From an uncultured Paracoccaceae bacterium (GTDB taxonomy: Bacteria > Pseudomonadota > Alphaproteobacteria > Rhodobacterales > Rhodobacteraceae), in assembly GCA_947496605.1 (NCBI GenBank), contig CANMDF010000002.1:806001-870000 (forward strand): a stretch of DNA of 64,000 nt, given 5' to 3'. The notes below the pieces were generated by a model. It had not been told where the DNA came from and made no database searches. It saw nothing but the letters and a program-made list of their open reading frames with translations. Numbering within the stretch: position 1 is the first letter of the stretch; each line of letters starts with the position of its first letter. Made by a program: the position numbers and the translations under genes. Positions 38,248-48,823 of the stretch are shown piece by piece.

Positions 38248-40374
38248 ATGTCTGACAAGAAAACATGGGAAGAAATTGCCCGCAAAGAACTGCGTGGCAA
38301 GCCTTTGGAGGCCCTGACGTGGGATACGCTTGAGGGTATTCCGGTGCAGCCGCTTTATACGGCTGAGGAAACCATTGGGTTGCCGCATATGGGCGGTATC
38401 CCCGGCGAGGCCCCGTTTACGCGTGGTGTGAAGGCCACGATGTATGCAGGCCGCCCTTGGACGATCCGCCAATACGCGGGATTTTCGACGGCTGAGGAAT
38501 CGAATGCGTTCTACCGCAAGGCGCTGGCTGCCGGGCAACAGGGGGTGTCTGTTGCTTTCGATCTGGCGACCCACCGTGGCTATGACAGTGACCACCCGCG
38601 TGTTGAGGGGGATGTAGGTAAAGCTGGCGTGGCGATTGATAGCGTTGAGGATATGAAAATCCTCTTTGATGGGATTCCGCTAGATAAGGTTTCGGTGTCC
38701 ATGACAATGAACGGCGCAGTGATCCCAATCCTTGCCAACTTCATCGTGGCCGGAGAAGAGCAGGGGCATCCCCGCAATGTGCTATCCGGCACCATTCAGA
38801 ATGACATTCTGAAGGAATTCATGGTCCGCAATACCTATGTCTATCCGCCCGAACCGTCGATGCGGATCATTGCGGATATTATTGAGTATACGACCGATGA
38901 GATGCCAAAGTTCAACTCAATCTCGATTTCCGGCTACCACATGCAAGAGGCTGGCGCGAACTTGGTGCAAGAGCTGGCCTATACGCTGGCTGATGGCCGT
39001 GAATACGTGCGCACCGCAATCGCACGTGGCATGGATGTAGATCAGTTTGCGGGCCGTTTGTCGTTCTTTTTCGCTATCGGCATGAACTTTTTCATGGAGG
39101 CCGCCAAACTGCGCGCCGCCCGTTTGCTCTGGTCGCGGATCATGGCAGAGTTTGAACCAAAGAACCCAAAGTCATCGATGCTGCGCACCCACTGCCAAAC
39201 CTCTGGCGTGTCACTGCAGGAACAAGACCCATATAACAATGTGATCCGCACGGCCTATGAAGCAATGAGTGCGGTTTTGGGTGGCACACAGTCGCTTCAT
39301 ACAAATGCGTTGGATGAGGCGATTGCGCTGCCGACCGAGTTTAGTGCGCGGATTGCCCGCAATACGCAGCTGATCTTGCAGGAGGAGACTGGCGTGACCA
39401 ACGTGGTCGATCCGCTGGCGGGGTCCTATTACGTCGAAAACCTAACGCATGAATTGGCCGAGGCGGCTTGGGCCCTAATTGAGGAAGTCGAGGAAATGGG
39501 CGGTATGACCAAGGCCGTAGCCTCTGGCATGCCCAAGCTGCGGATCGAGGAAACGGCGGCCAAACGGCAGGCCGGCATTGACCGCGGGACTGAAGTGGTC
39601 GTCGGCGTCAACAAATACCGCAAGGATAACGAAGACCCGATCGACATTCTGGACATCGACAATGACGCGGTGCGTTTGTCGCAGATCGCTCGGCTTGAGG
39701 CCACCAAGGCCGCCAGAGATGATGCAGCTTGCGAGGCGGCACTAACCGAACTCACCCGCCGCGCCAACGAAGGCGGCAACCTGTTGGAGGCGGCGGTCGA
39801 AGCATCACGCGCCCGCGCCACAGTCGGAGAAATTAGCATGGCAATGGAAAAAGCATTCGGACGGCACCGCGCCGAGGTCAAGACTTTGGCAGGCGTTTAT
39901 GGCGCGGCCTATGAAGGCGATGAAGGGTTTGCGGCAATCCAATCCAGCGTCGAGGCATTCGCCGAGGAAGAAGGCCGCCGTCCGCGCATGTTGGTCGTGA
40001 AGATGGGGCAAGACGGGCATGACCGGGGCGCCAAAGTGATCGCGACGGCCTTTGCCGATATTGGGTTTGATGTCGATGTGGGGCCGTTGTTTCAGACGCC
40101 CGCAGAAGCCGCGCAGGATGCCATTGATAACGACGTGCATGTGATTGGGATCAGCTCACAGGCGGCAGGGCACAAGACGCTGGCGCCCAAACTGGTTCAG
40201 GCGCTGAAGGATGCAGGTGCCGAGGACATTATCGTGATTTGTGGGGGTGTGATCCCGCAGCAGGATTATCAGTTCCTTTATGATAGCGGTGTGAAAGCGA
40301 TCTTTGGACCGGGGACGAATATCCCGAAAGCGGCGCAGGATATCTTGGGGATCATCCGCGAGACGCGGGGCTAG
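38248..40374 (+). CDS. Methylmalonyl-CoA mutase
   Basis: [61 protein letters not shown]12-binding [32 protein letters not shown]. Confidence 0.96.
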   Translation: MSDKKTWEEIARKELRGKPLEALTWDTLEGIPVQPLYTAEETIGLPHMGGIPGEAPFTRGVKATMYAGRPWTIRQYAGFSTAEESNAFYRKALAAGQQGVSVAFDLATHRGYDSDHPRVEGDVGKAGVAIDSVEDMKILFDGIPLDKVSVSMTMNGAVIPILANFIVAGEEQGHPRNVLSGTIQNDILKEFMVRNTYVYPPEPSMRIIADIIEYTTDEMPKFNSISISGYHMQEAGANLVQELAYTLADGREYVRTAIARGMDVDQFAGRLSFFFAIGMNFFMEAAKLRAARLLWSRIMAEFEPKNPKSSMLRTHCQTSGVSLQEQDPYNNVIRTAYEAMSAVLGGTQSLHTNALDEAIALPTEFSARIARNTQLILQEETGVTNVVDPLAGSYYVENLTHELAEAAWALIEEVEEMGGMTKAVASGMPKLRIEETAAKRQAGIDRGTEVVVGVNKYRKDNEDPIDILDIDNDAVRLSQIARLEATKAARDDAACEAALTELTRRANEGGNLLEAAVEASRARATVGEISMAMEKAFGRHRAEVKTLAGVYGAAYEGDEGFAAIQSSVEAFAEEEGRRPRMLVVKMGQDGHDRGAKVIATAFADIGFDVDVGPLFQTPAEAAQDAIDNDVHVIGISSQAAGHKTLAPKLVQALKDAGAEDIIVICGGVIPQQDYQFLYDSGVKAIFGPGTNIPKAAQDILGIIRETRG

Positions 40375-40376
40375 AA

Positions 40377-40988
40377 ATGCTGAAACTCGATCACCTTGCT
40401 GTGGCTTGCACCGACCTTGCCGAAGGCACGGCTTGGGTTGAAGATCAGCTGGGTGTAAAGCTGCAAGCGGGTGGACAGCATGCGCGATACGGCACGCACA
40501 ATACGCTACTGGGCTTGGCGGATGGTTTGTATTTTGAGGTGATCGCGAAAGACCCCGATGCGGTGCCTGAGGCGGGACATGCCTGGTTTGGTCTGGATGA
40601 TTTTACGGGGCCTCCTCGCTTGGCCAACTGGATTTGTCAGACGGATGATTTAGCCGGGGCATTGGTCAAAGCACCCAAAGTCGCTGGCGTGCCGCGGGCT
40701 TTGACACGGGCCGATCTCGAATGGCAGATCACTGTGCCAGATGATGGAAGTCTGCCATTTGACGGTGCGTTCCCGACACTTATTGAATGGGCAAAGGGCA
40801 CGCATCATCCGGCTGATCGTTTGGCCCAATGCGGTGTGAAGCTGCTGCGCTTAGATGTGAGCCATCCTGATGCCGGACAAATCGCGGATATGATGGACCT
40901 TGATGATCACCGCGTGGCGATGGTGACGGGCCCCTTTGGTTTGCATGCCACCTTTCAGACGCCAAGTGGCGAGAAGACACTGTCATGA
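40377..40988 (+). CDS. VOC/glyoxalase-like domain protein
   Basis: MLKLDHLAVACTDLAEGTAWVEDQLGVKLQAGGQHARYGTHNTLLGLADGLYFEVIA. Confidence 0.8.
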   Translation: MLKLDHLAVACTDLAEGTAWVEDQLGVKLQAGGQHARYGTHNTLLGLADGLYFEVIAKDPDAVPEAGHAWFGLDDFTGPPRLANWICQTDDLAGALVKAPKVAGVPRALTRADLEWQITVPDDGSLPFDGAFPTLIEWAKGTHHPADRLAQCGVKLLRLDVSHPDAGQIADMMDLDDHRVAMVTGPFGLHATFQTPSGEKTLS

Positions 40989-41452
40989 TCCGTGCCGCGA
41001 GCCCCGCTGACGCAACGGAGATCGCGGCGATCTGGAACCACGCAATTCGCGAGACGACGATCACCTTTAATCCGGTCGAAAAAACCCACCAAGAAGTCGA
41101 GATGCTCACCTCGCAGGATTGTCTTGTTTGGGAGGTTGGGGGCCGCATACTGGGTTTCGCCAGATACTTCCCGTTTCGTGGTGGAGAAGGGTATCGGTTC
41201 ACTGTCGAGCATACCATTATGTTGCATGAAGACGGGCATGGGCAGGGCGGAGGACGCCTGTTAATGGATGCGCTTTTTGCCCATGCAAAGGCCGCTGGAA
41301 AGCACACTATGTTCGCTGGCTGCAGCGCGGAAAACGATGGTGCAGTTGCATTTCATGCCAGTATCGGCTTTGCAAAGGTTGCAACACTGCCCGAAGTGGG
41401 GTTCAAGTTTGGGCGTTGGATTGATTTAGTCCTTATGCAAAAGACCCTTTAA
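40985..41452 (+). CDS. GNAT-family N-acetyltransferase
   Basis: MIRAASPADATEIAAIWNHAIRETTITFNPVEKT; EDGHGQGGGRLLMDALFAHAKAAG. Confidence 0.9.
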   Translation: MIRAASPADATEIAAIWNHAIRETTITFNPVEKTHQEVEMLTSQDCLVWEVGGRILGFARYFPFRGGEGYRFTVEHTIMLHEDGHGQGGGRLLMDALFAHAKAAGKHTMFAGCSAENDGAVAFHASIGFAKVATLPEVGFKFGRWIDLVLMQKTL

Positions 41453-41465
41453 AAGGACCACGCCC

Positions 41466-42146
41466 TTGTCAATTTGGACACGCATGGCCGAAGCGATCGC
41501 CGCCCTTGCCAATGGTGAAGGGTTATCGACCGTCTTTGACAAACTACGCGCGTCGCCAGATCGCACTGTGGCATTCGCGATTGCTGTAATCGCGCTGGGC
41601 GCAAAGATGGCCAAGGCGGATGGGTTGGTGACCAAGGATGAGGTCGTCGCTTTCCGCGAAGTTTTCCTGATCCCACCCGAGGAAGAGGCGAACGCAGCCC
41701 GTGTGTTTAACCTCGCCCGTCAAGATATCGCTGGATATGATACCTACGCCAAACGCATCAAAGCGATGTATGCGGATGATGACGGTCCGCTGTGCGATTT
41801 AATGGAAGGGTTGTTCCATATCGCGATGGCGGACGGTGTGTATCACCCAATGGAAGACGATTTCCTACAAGAGGTTGCCGATATTTTTGGCTTTGATGAG
41901 CGCCGCTTCAAAGGCATTCGCGCGCAATTCGTCGCCGAGGCTGAACGCGATCCCTACGACGTTCTTGGGGTTGAACCATCGGCACCGATGGATGATGTGC
42001 GTGCCGCCTGGCGTGCGTTGGTGCGGGAAACCCACCCTGACCGTATGCTGGCACGCGGTGTGCCTGAAGAGGCCATCAAGCTGGCCGAGCGCCGGCTGGT
42101 CGCAGTCAATCAAGCATGGGAAGAAATCCAAGGCGCCCGTGTATGA
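41466..42146 (+). CDS. TerB + J-domain (DjlA-like) co-chaperone
   Basis: C-terminal DPYDVLGVEPSAPMDDVRAAWRALVRETHPDRM; N-terminal TerB-like region. Confidence 0.9.
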   Translation: MSIWTRMAEAIAALANGEGLSTVFDKLRASPDRTVAFAIAVIALGAKMAKADGLVTKDEVVAFREVFLIPPEEEANAARVFNLARQDIAGYDTYAKRIKAMYADDDGPLCDLMEGLFHIAMADGVYHPMEDDFLQEVADIFGFDERRFKGIRAQFVAEAERDPYDVLGVEPSAPMDDVRAAWRALVRETHPDRMLARGVPEEAIKLAERRLVAVNQAWEEIQGARV

Positions 42147-43141
42147 GGATCGCCACCTATAATGTTGAATGGTTCAATGCACTGTTCAACAATGATGGTG
42201 TGCTGATTGACGATGAGACATGGTCGGGTCGTTGGGATGTCACCAAAGCCCAGCAGACGGCAGGTGTCGGTGCAGTCTTTCAAGCACTTGATGCTGATGC
42301 GGTGATGATCATTGAGGCCCCCGATACAAGCCCAAATCGCGATACCTGCAAAGCACTGGAACATTTCGCTCAGAGATTTGGATTGCGGGCAACAAAGGCA
42401 GTCACTGGTTTTACCAATGATACGCAACAGGAAATTGCACTGCTTTATGATCCAGATGCGGTGTCAGCGATCCATGATCCAAAAGGGAATGATATCGCCC
42501 CATCCTTTGACGCTGAAATACGTATGGACGTTGATGTTGATGCGCATCCTGATCCGATCCGTTGGTCAAAGCCCCCGTTAGAGATAGCATTGACGACGCC
42601 GAGCCGATCCGTGCGATTGATCGGTGTGCATGCCAAGTCCAAAGCGCCACATGGAGCCCGCAATGATGCCGAGGCCACCCGTATTTCCATCCAGAACAGG
42701 CGCAAGCAGCTGGCCCAGTGCATTTGGTTGCGCAAGCGCGTCGCACAACATTTGGCGGATGGGGACGACTTGATAGTCTTGGGTGATTTCAATGATGGTC
42801 CGGGGCTTGATGAATATGAGAAGCTGTTTGGGCGCTCCGGCGTTGAAATCGTCTTGGGTGAAGGCGACCGTGAACGTCTGTTTGATCCGCATGCGCAGAT
42901 GGTGTTGGGACGGCGATTTGGTGCAGCGCCAGCAACGGCCAGATTTAAGCGCAAGGGCAAACCGTATCTACAAGCCTTGCTAGACTATATCATGGTATCG
43001 CCGGGTCTGCGCAGTCGTTCGCTACAATGGCAAATTTGGCATCCGTTTGATCACCCTGCATGTTACGAGGATACGGCCCTGCGCGATGCGCTCTTGGTGG
43101 CCTCGGATCACTTTCCCGTCGTTCTGGATATTGATTTGTGA
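42143..43141 (+). CDS. Endonuclease/exonuclease/phosphatase family protein
   Basis: MRIATYNVEWFNALF; LIVLGDFNDGPGLDEYE; SDHFPVVLDI. Confidence 0.88.
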   Translation: MRIATYNVEWFNALFNNDGVLIDDETWSGRWDVTKAQQTAGVGAVFQALDADAVMIIEAPDTSPNRDTCKALEHFAQRFGLRATKAVTGFTNDTQQEIALLYDPDAVSAIHDPKGNDIAPSFDAEIRMDVDVDAHPDPIRWSKPPLEIALTTPSRSVRLIGVHAKSKAPHGARNDAEATRISIQNRRKQLAQCIWLRKRVAQHLADGDDLIVLGDFNDGPGLDEYEKLFGRSGVEIVLGEGDRERLFDPHAQMVLGRRFGAAPATARFKRKGKPYLQALLDYIMVSPGLRSRSLQWQIWHPFDHPACYEDTALRDALLVASDHFPVVLDIDL

Positions 43142-43177
43142 TTTGAAATTCAGCGGGGGCGTTCCTACGTCAGTGAC

Positions 43178-43558
43178 ATGAAACAGATCTTAGCATTAAC
43201 ACTTGTGGTTGGCCTGATAGCACCTGCGGCTTTGGCCGAAGACGCGCCTGAAACTGACATGGGCGAAGGCCTTAGTTTGATGGATGAGGGCGCGCGTCTT
43301 CTGCTGCGCGGTTTGATCGATGAGATGGCGCCCGCAATGGACGCCATGCGCGATAACCTAGATGAACTGGGTCCGGCATTTTCAGAGTTCGCCTAATCGG
43401 TCGGGCCCGCTTTCGGCGAATTGCTCGAAAAAGTCGATGATCTGCGGCATTACGAAGCCCCAGAGTTCTTGCCCAATGGTGATATCATCATGCGACGCAG
43501 TCCAGACGCCCCCGAGTGGGAGCCTGAGTTGGATCGTTCTGAAGAAATCGAGCTTTAA
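43178..43558 (+). pseudogene. Small secreted protein gene interrupted by an in-frame TAA at 43394-43396; frame continues to TAA at 43556-43558
   Basis: MKQILALTLVVGLIAPAALAEDAPETDMGEGLSLMDEGARLLLRGLIDEMAPAMDAMRDNLDELGPAFSEFA*SVGPAFGELLEKVDDLRHYEAPEFLPNGDIIMRRSPDAPEWEPELDRSEEIEL*, same frame throughout. Confidence 0.8.
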
Positions 43559-43578
43559 ACAGTCGCCTAGGCTGCACG

Positions 43579-44712
43579 CTATTTTTGACGGCGATACCAG
43601 CTGGTCAAGTCTTGTGGCGCATTCTGTGCGATCGGCATCGTGTCTTCAGGTTCTGGGGCTTGGGGTTTGTCAAAGGTCAAAGCCTTTGATGTGACCAGTC
43701 GGATGATGCGCTTTGGAGGTAGACCATTTGGATCGGGTGTTTCGGCTGCTTCTTCAACAGCTGCCGGTGCAACGTCCTCGGCCACCTCTTCCGCGACAAT
43801 TGGTTCTTCAGGCTCATCAACAACAACTTGTACGACAGGGTGCTCAGGTTTCTGATCACCGCGCAATTGAACCAGTACAGCGGATGTGTCGACGGGCGCT
43901 GCTTTTTCGGCGACCTGACGTTCGCCCAGTTTGATCACTGTGAATGCAGTGTTGTCTTGATCAGGATCAGCAAGCGCATCAACAGCGGCCAATAGCGCGT
44001 GGGAAATCTTGCTGCTGCGCTTTGACTTGTTGTCATTCAAAATTTGCGCAATTTGATCGTTCGAAAGGAACTGAAGACCGTCGCTTGCGACAATAATAAT
44101 ATCACCTGGCAAGACAGTCGTTGCATCATCGGGACAGTCGATTTTATCGATATCGATTCCGGCAATGGCGGACGTCAATGTGTTCCGGTCGGGGTGGTTG
44201 CGCCCGACTTCTTCGGTCATCGCGCCGACTTTGACCATCATGTCAATTTGGGGCGCCATAGAGTGATCTTGGTTCAATTGGCGCAGTTCGCCGTCACGGA
44301 ACAAGAATAAGGGCGAGTCACCGACGGACACCCAGAAAAGTTCGTCACCACGAATAATTGTCGCCAGAAGGGTTGAACCCATTCCGTGCGATTCTGGGTC
44401 ATTTTCAATATACTGCGTGATACGGTCGTTTGCGGCGGATGCGGTATTGTAGAGAAGACCAGAAATATCTGTGATCTGCTTTTCCAGCAGCATCTCTTTC
44501 ATCTTGATGTTGCAAAACACCTCGGACATGACCAGCGCGCTTGCGATGTCGCCGGACATATGCCCACCCATTCCATCTGCGAGAACGGCAAAGCCGGTTT
44601 CCTGTCCTTGGGGGAAGCTGGCGATCAAGCTATCTTCTTGATAGTCTCTGCCACCTTTAATTGCTGCTGTTGCAACGTCGAACCTGAGAGTGCTTTTAAC
44701 CAACTTAATCAT
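43579..44712 (-). CDS. PP2C-family serine/threonine protein phosphatase
   Basis: AAIKGGRDYQEDSLIA...GFAVLADGMGGHMSGDIAS; GDIIIVASDGLQFLSNDQI. Confidence 0.92.
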   Translation of the reverse strand: MIKLVKSTLRFDVATAAIKGGRDYQEDSLIASFPQGQETGFAVLADGMGGHMSGDIASALVMSEVFCNIKMKEMLLEKQITDISGLLYNTASAANDRITQYIENDPESHGMGSTLLATIIRGDELFWVSVGDSPLFLFRDGELRQLNQDHSMAPQIDMMVKVGAMTEEVGRNHPDRNTLTSAIAGIDIDKIDCPDDATTVLPGDIIIVASDGLQFLSNDQIAQILNDNKSKRSSKISHALLAAVDALADPDQDNTAFTVIKLGERQVAEKAAPVDTSAVLVQLRGDQKPEHPVVQVVVDEPEEPIVAEEVAEDVAPAAVEEAAETPDPNGLPPKRIIRLVTSKALTFDKPQAPEPEDTMPIAQNAPQDLTSWYRRQK

Positions 44713-45019
44713 CCAAACATACGTGTCGTACCAAACCTGGCGCGACGATACTCACTAAAGCGAAAGCGTCTTAGGCGTAACTTCGCTTGTACGAACAACA
44801 AAAGCTAGAAAAATGAGGCGGAAATCGGACATTTGGGTGTCAAAAAGGCGTTTGTTAATTTTGTGTTTAATTTTCTGCCCCTTATAGGCAATTTTTCAGA
44901 AACAAAAATCTATATATTGATTTATTGTTCAAATTTACGCGCGTCATTTTTGGCGAGAATGTGTCCTAGGGTCACCTATCAAATGGAATCACAGGCCCGT
45001 GACCCGATATCGCCGCGCG

Positions 45020-46567
45020 TTACTTCGTAAACTTGACTGTTCCTGACGCATCCATCGCTGCCGCAAGCGCATCAAAGCGCGACTGCGCGACTTCGCCGAA
45101 AAGCGGTCGCGCGTGTTCTGTCAGGCTTAACGTCAGCTCTCGCTTCTTCGGCTTCCACTGCAAGGTGCCGGGTTCTTCGTCGGCGGTTAGCCACAACATC
45201 GCACCTAACCTCATTGCTTTGCCCAGAATTTCGGCCTCTTTGATCTGTCCTTCATCCAGAAGGGCGAACAAAGGGTCAAAGCGGGGGCTAGAGGATTTGC
45301 TGGTATAGCGGTTCATCAAGGCCAAGCCTAACAAGACGCGTTCATAGTGCTTAAGACCGCCCAAGTTCGCTCGTGTCGCATTATCGAATGTCACCTCAGC
45401 GCGATAGTCGGGGTGGGCACGCCAACTGACGTCATGCAAAAGGCACGCTGCCTTGATAATCCGTTTGCGCTGCCAATTTGCACGTGGAAACAAAGGCTTA
45501 ATGAATTCATACAAGACCCGGCCAAACCCAGGAAGGCGGGCATCTTTCGCTTCGGCGAACCGGCATGCCTCGACCAAAGGATCGCGTTCGCGCAAGGCAC
45601 GCGGCATTTGTTCATAAAGCATACCTTCGCGGATACCGTAAGACGACACCGCTACGTCCTTTGGTTTAAAGGTCCGCATCAGTTCTTTGAGAACAATAGA
45701 AGCCAAAGGCACAAGCGACATACGGCTGTCGGAAATGTTACAACGGCTACGCAGGTCTTGGAGGTCGGATTTACGGATGTATTCAGCTGTCTTGCTAATC
45801 TGTCGGGCGCTCATGCGGTATTCGTGAAGCACGGTGAGCGGATAGGTGCGACGTTCCATATCCACACGCGCAATGGCCCGCCAAGATCCGCCAACAAGGA
45901 ACAGACGCATGCCTGTGGCATTGCCCATTTCATCATGCAGTTTTTCCATCGTCTCGCGCACATAGGCTTTGACGGCTTTGCGCCCACCCTTGATTTCCCG
46001 CAGCTTCAGCGGGCCAAGTGCGGATGAGAGCCGTCGACCAACACGCCCATCAGCAAGATCTGCAAGCTCCATCGAGGATCCCCCGATATCGCAGACAAGC
46101 CCATAGCTGCCGGGCCAGCCCAAAAGCACACCTTGTGCCGAAAGGCGGGCTTCTTCTTTGCCGTCGATAATCCAGAGTTTAACGCCCGTTTCGCGCAAGA
46201 CTTCGGCTTGGAAATCTGCGCCATCAGAGGCTTCACGGACGGCAGCCGTTGCAACTGCGGTCAACGGTGGAATACCCATACCTTGCGCCAGCGCCGCAAA
46301 ACGCCGGATAGCGGAAATCGCGCGCAAACGCCCTTCCGGGTTTAGATGGCCGGTCTGCGTCAGCCCTGCACCCAAGGCGCACATGATCTTTTCATTGTAA
46401 AAGTAGGCGGGGGAACGTGCGGCCCCATCAAACACCACCAAGCGAACCGAGTTAGACCCAACATCGATCACTCCGACACGGCTGAGCCGTTTGGCGGCCG
46501 CATCTTCAAAAAGTGGTCGCCCAAACGGACCCCAGTCGATCGTGTCTTCAGCTGGCGCTAGTGTCAT
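45020..46567 (-). CDS. ppx: Exopolyphosphatase / Ppx-GppA family
   Basis: VGVIDVGSNSVRLVVFDG; GLVCDIGGSSMELADL; HD-like C-terminal region LLHDVSWRAHPDYRAE. Confidence 0.92.
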   Translation of the reverse strand: MTLAPAEDTIDWGPFGRPLFEDAAAKRLSRVGVIDVGSNSVRLVVFDGAARSPAYFYNEKIMCALGAGLTQTGHLNPEGRLRAISAIRRFAALAQGMGIPPLTAVATAAVREASDGADFQAEVLRETGVKLWIIDGKEEARLSAQGVLLGWPGSYGLVCDIGGSSMELADLADGRVGRRLSSALGPLKLREIKGGRKAVKAYVRETMEKLHDEMGNATGMRLFLVGGSWRAIARVDMERRTYPLTVLHEYRMSARQISKTAEYIRKSDLQDLRSRCNISDSRMSLVPLASIVLKELMRTFKPKDVAVSSYGIREGMLYEQMPRALRERDPLVEACRFAEAKDARLPGFGRVLYEFIKPLFPRANWQRKRIIKAACLLHDVSWRAHPDYRAEVTFDNATRANLGGLKHYERVLLGLALMNRYTSKSSSPRFDPLFALLDEGQIKEAEILGKAMRLGAMLWLTADEEPGTLQWKPKKRELTLSLTEHARPLFGEVAQSRFDALAAAMDASGTVKFTK

Positions 46568-46604
46568 CGAAAACCTCGATCGTCATTCCGGCAAAAGATA
46601 TTCA

Positions 46605-48773
46605 TTAATCATCCGTATGCGTCAACTGTGGAACATCTGATGCGCCGGCTGATCCGCGTCCAGACAGTGACGGGTTCTCCATAAAGAAGCGGTGACAATT
46701 AAATGCGAATGTACCGTCATCATAGGTGGCCCGCGTAAAACTGCCGTCTGCCGACATCACCCAGCTTTGTGCAATGTCGGCCATGTTGGCCGCCATGATC
46801 TGGCTAACAATCTGGGCTTTGACAGTCGCGTTCTTAATCTCGATCAGTGTCTCGACACGGCGGTTCAGGTTGCGCCCCATCCAATCGGCGGAACTGATAT
46901 AAACCTTGGCCTTTTTGGCAGGCAAGGCATGGCCGTTGCCAAAGCAAACAATCCGAGAGTGTTCCAAGAAACGCCCGACAATGGATTTCACCCGAATGTT
47001 TTCAGACAAACCCTTCACTCCGGGGCGTAATCCGCAGATGCCGCGCACGACAAGGCTGATTTTCACACCCGCTTGGCTGGCCGCATAAAGCGCGTCGATC
47101 ACGTCACTTTCAATAAGCGAATTCATCTTGGCCCAGATTTCGGCAGGTTTACCTGCGCGGGCGTTTTCAGCCTCGGTTGCGATCCGCTCCAACAGGGTTT
47201 GTTTGAGGTTTAGGGGTGAGATCGTGAGGTTCTCAAGCCCGTCGGGTTGAGCATATCCGGAAATGTAGTTGAATACTTTGGTCGCGTCGCGGCCCAGTTT
47301 CGTGTCACAGGTAAAAAGGCTCAGGTCCGTATAGATACGCGCTGTAATCGGATGATAATTACCTGTGCCAAAATGCGTATAGGTCACCAGTTTGTCACCT
47401 TCGCGGCGCACAACCGTACTGATCTTGGCGTGGGTTTTGTAATTCAAAAACCCATAGACAACGTGCGCGCCCGACCGTTCCAACCTGCGCGATTGTCGAA
47501 TATTTGCGGCCTCGTCAAAGCGTGCTTTCAGTTCAACCAATGCAGTCACGGATTTGCCGTCCTCTGCGGCCTCACAAAGGGCTTCGACGATGGGCGAGCG
47601 CTTGGACGTCCGGTAAAGTGTTTGTTTGATCGCGACCACATTGGGGTCGCGTGCCGCTTGGGTCAGGAACCGCACCACCATATCGAACGTTTCATAGGGG
47701 TGATGCAGCAGCATATCTTTCTGCCGGATCGCGGCGAACATATCACCATCGTGATCTTGCACCCGCTCAGGCACACGCGGCGTAAAGACAGGCCAAAGCA
47801 GGTCTGGGCGGCTATCCAGCACCAGTTCGCCAAGATCGGCGATCCCGATCAGCCCGTCGACCTCGACAACGGTATCTTCGGTTACATGCAGTTCTGACAT
47901 GATCAGCGATTTCAGCGCATTGGGTGCACCTTGTGAAATCTTAAGGCGGACAACCTCGCCACGTCGTCTGCGTTTTAATGCAGTCTCGAATTCGCGGACC
48001 AGATCTTCGGCTTCGTCTTCGAGTTCCAGATCGCTGTCGCGCAGGACCTTAAAGGCGCAATTCCCTTTGATCTTGTAGCCGGGGAACAGTCTGCCGATGT
48101 GCAACAGCAACAGCTCTTCAAGGGGCAGAAAGCGATGACCTGTTGCAGAAGGCAAAGGTACGAAACGGTCGATTTGCGCAGGGACTGGCAACAGCGATCG
48201 CAACTGACGTTTGTCGCTTGGACGTTCCAATTGCAAAGCCAGTGCAAAGCCTTCGTTAGGCAAGAATGGAAATGGATGTGCAGGGTCAATCGCGAGGGGC
48301 GATAGAACCGGAAAGACCTGATCAATAAAGACATCTTCCAGATAGTCGATGTCTTCGGGGCTGAGCGCGTGACGATCAAGGATGTGGATGTCCTGTGCTG
48401 CCATCTCGGCCTGCAAGGCAGTATACACGGCTTGCTGGCGCATCATCAAAGCGCGTGCATCTCGGTCGATCACCACCAGCTGCTCGGCCGGCGTAAGTCC
48501 ATCGAGGCCGGGTGTTACGTTACCCTCATTTGCAAGTTCACGCAGACCTGCCACGCGGACGGTATAGAATTCATCAAGGTTGGTTGCCGAAATCGACAAG
48601 AACCGCAGCCGTTCCAATAAAGGCACGCGTGGGTTTTCGGCTTCTTCCAGCACACGCCAGTTAAAGCTGATCCAGCTTAGCTCTCGGTTCACGAAGCGCG
48701 CGGGCGTTTCGAGATCGATATCTAATGTGGTGGGGGACGGGTAATCCCCCTCAAGAAAATTTGCGTCAGTCAT
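46605..48773 (-). CDS. ppk1: Polyphosphate kinase 1
   Basis: RFVNRELSWISFNWRVLEEAENPRVPLLERLRFLSISATNLDEFYTVRVAGL; HHPYETFDMVVRFLTQAARDPNVVAIKQTLYRTS. Confidence 0.97.
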   Translation of the reverse strand: MTDANFLEGDYPSPTTLDIDLETPARFVNRELSWISFNWRVLEEAENPRVPLLERLRFLSISATNLDEFYTVRVAGLRELANEGNVTPGLDGLTPAEQLVVIDRDARALMMRQQAVYTALQAEMAAQDIHILDRHALSPEDIDYLEDVFIDQVFPVLSPLAIDPAHPFPFLPNEGFALALQLERPSDKRQLRSLLPVPAQIDRFVPLPSATGHRFLPLEELLLLHIGRLFPGYKIKGNCAFKVLRDSDLELEDEAEDLVREFETALKRRRRGEVVRLKISQGAPNALKSLIMSELHVTEDTVVEVDGLIGIADLGELVLDSRPDLLWPVFTPRVPERVQDHDGDMFAAIRQKDMLLHHPYETFDMVVRFLTQAARDPNVVAIKQTLYRTSKRSPIVEALCEAAEDGKSVTALVELKARFDEAANIRQSRRLERSGAHVVYGFLNYKTHAKISTVVRREGDKLVTYTHFGTGNYHPITARIYTDLSLFTCDTKLGRDATKVFNYISGYAQPDGLENLTISPLNLKQTLLERIATEAENARAGKPAEIWAKMNSLIESDVIDALYAASQAGVKISLVVRGICGLRPGVKGLSENIRVKSIVGRFLEHSRIVCFGNGHALPAKKAKVYISSADWMGRNLNRRVETLIEIKNATVKAQIVSQIMAANMADIAQSWVMSADGSFTRATYDDGTFAFNCHRFFMENPSLSGRGSAGASDVPQLTHTDD

Positions 48774-48823
48774 GGGGCCTTTTCGGACCGCATTGGTGCG
48801 GTGCTGGCGCAAGTATCGCGGTG

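Noticed and set aside
41466-42146. TerB-domain protein as part of a tellurite/Ter-type defence cluster
   Set aside because: Has a C-terminal J-domain and no Ter partners; best read as a DjlA-like co-chaperone.
43394-43396. Selenocysteine or pyrrolysine recoding, or a frameshift, as explanation of the interrupted gene
   Set aside because: The stop is TAA, not TGA or TAG, and the downstream coding sequence is in exactly the same frame, so no frameshift is needed.
44833-45030. 65-aa ORF in the AT-rich island
   Set aside because: No RBS or protein-like pattern; probably a chance frame.
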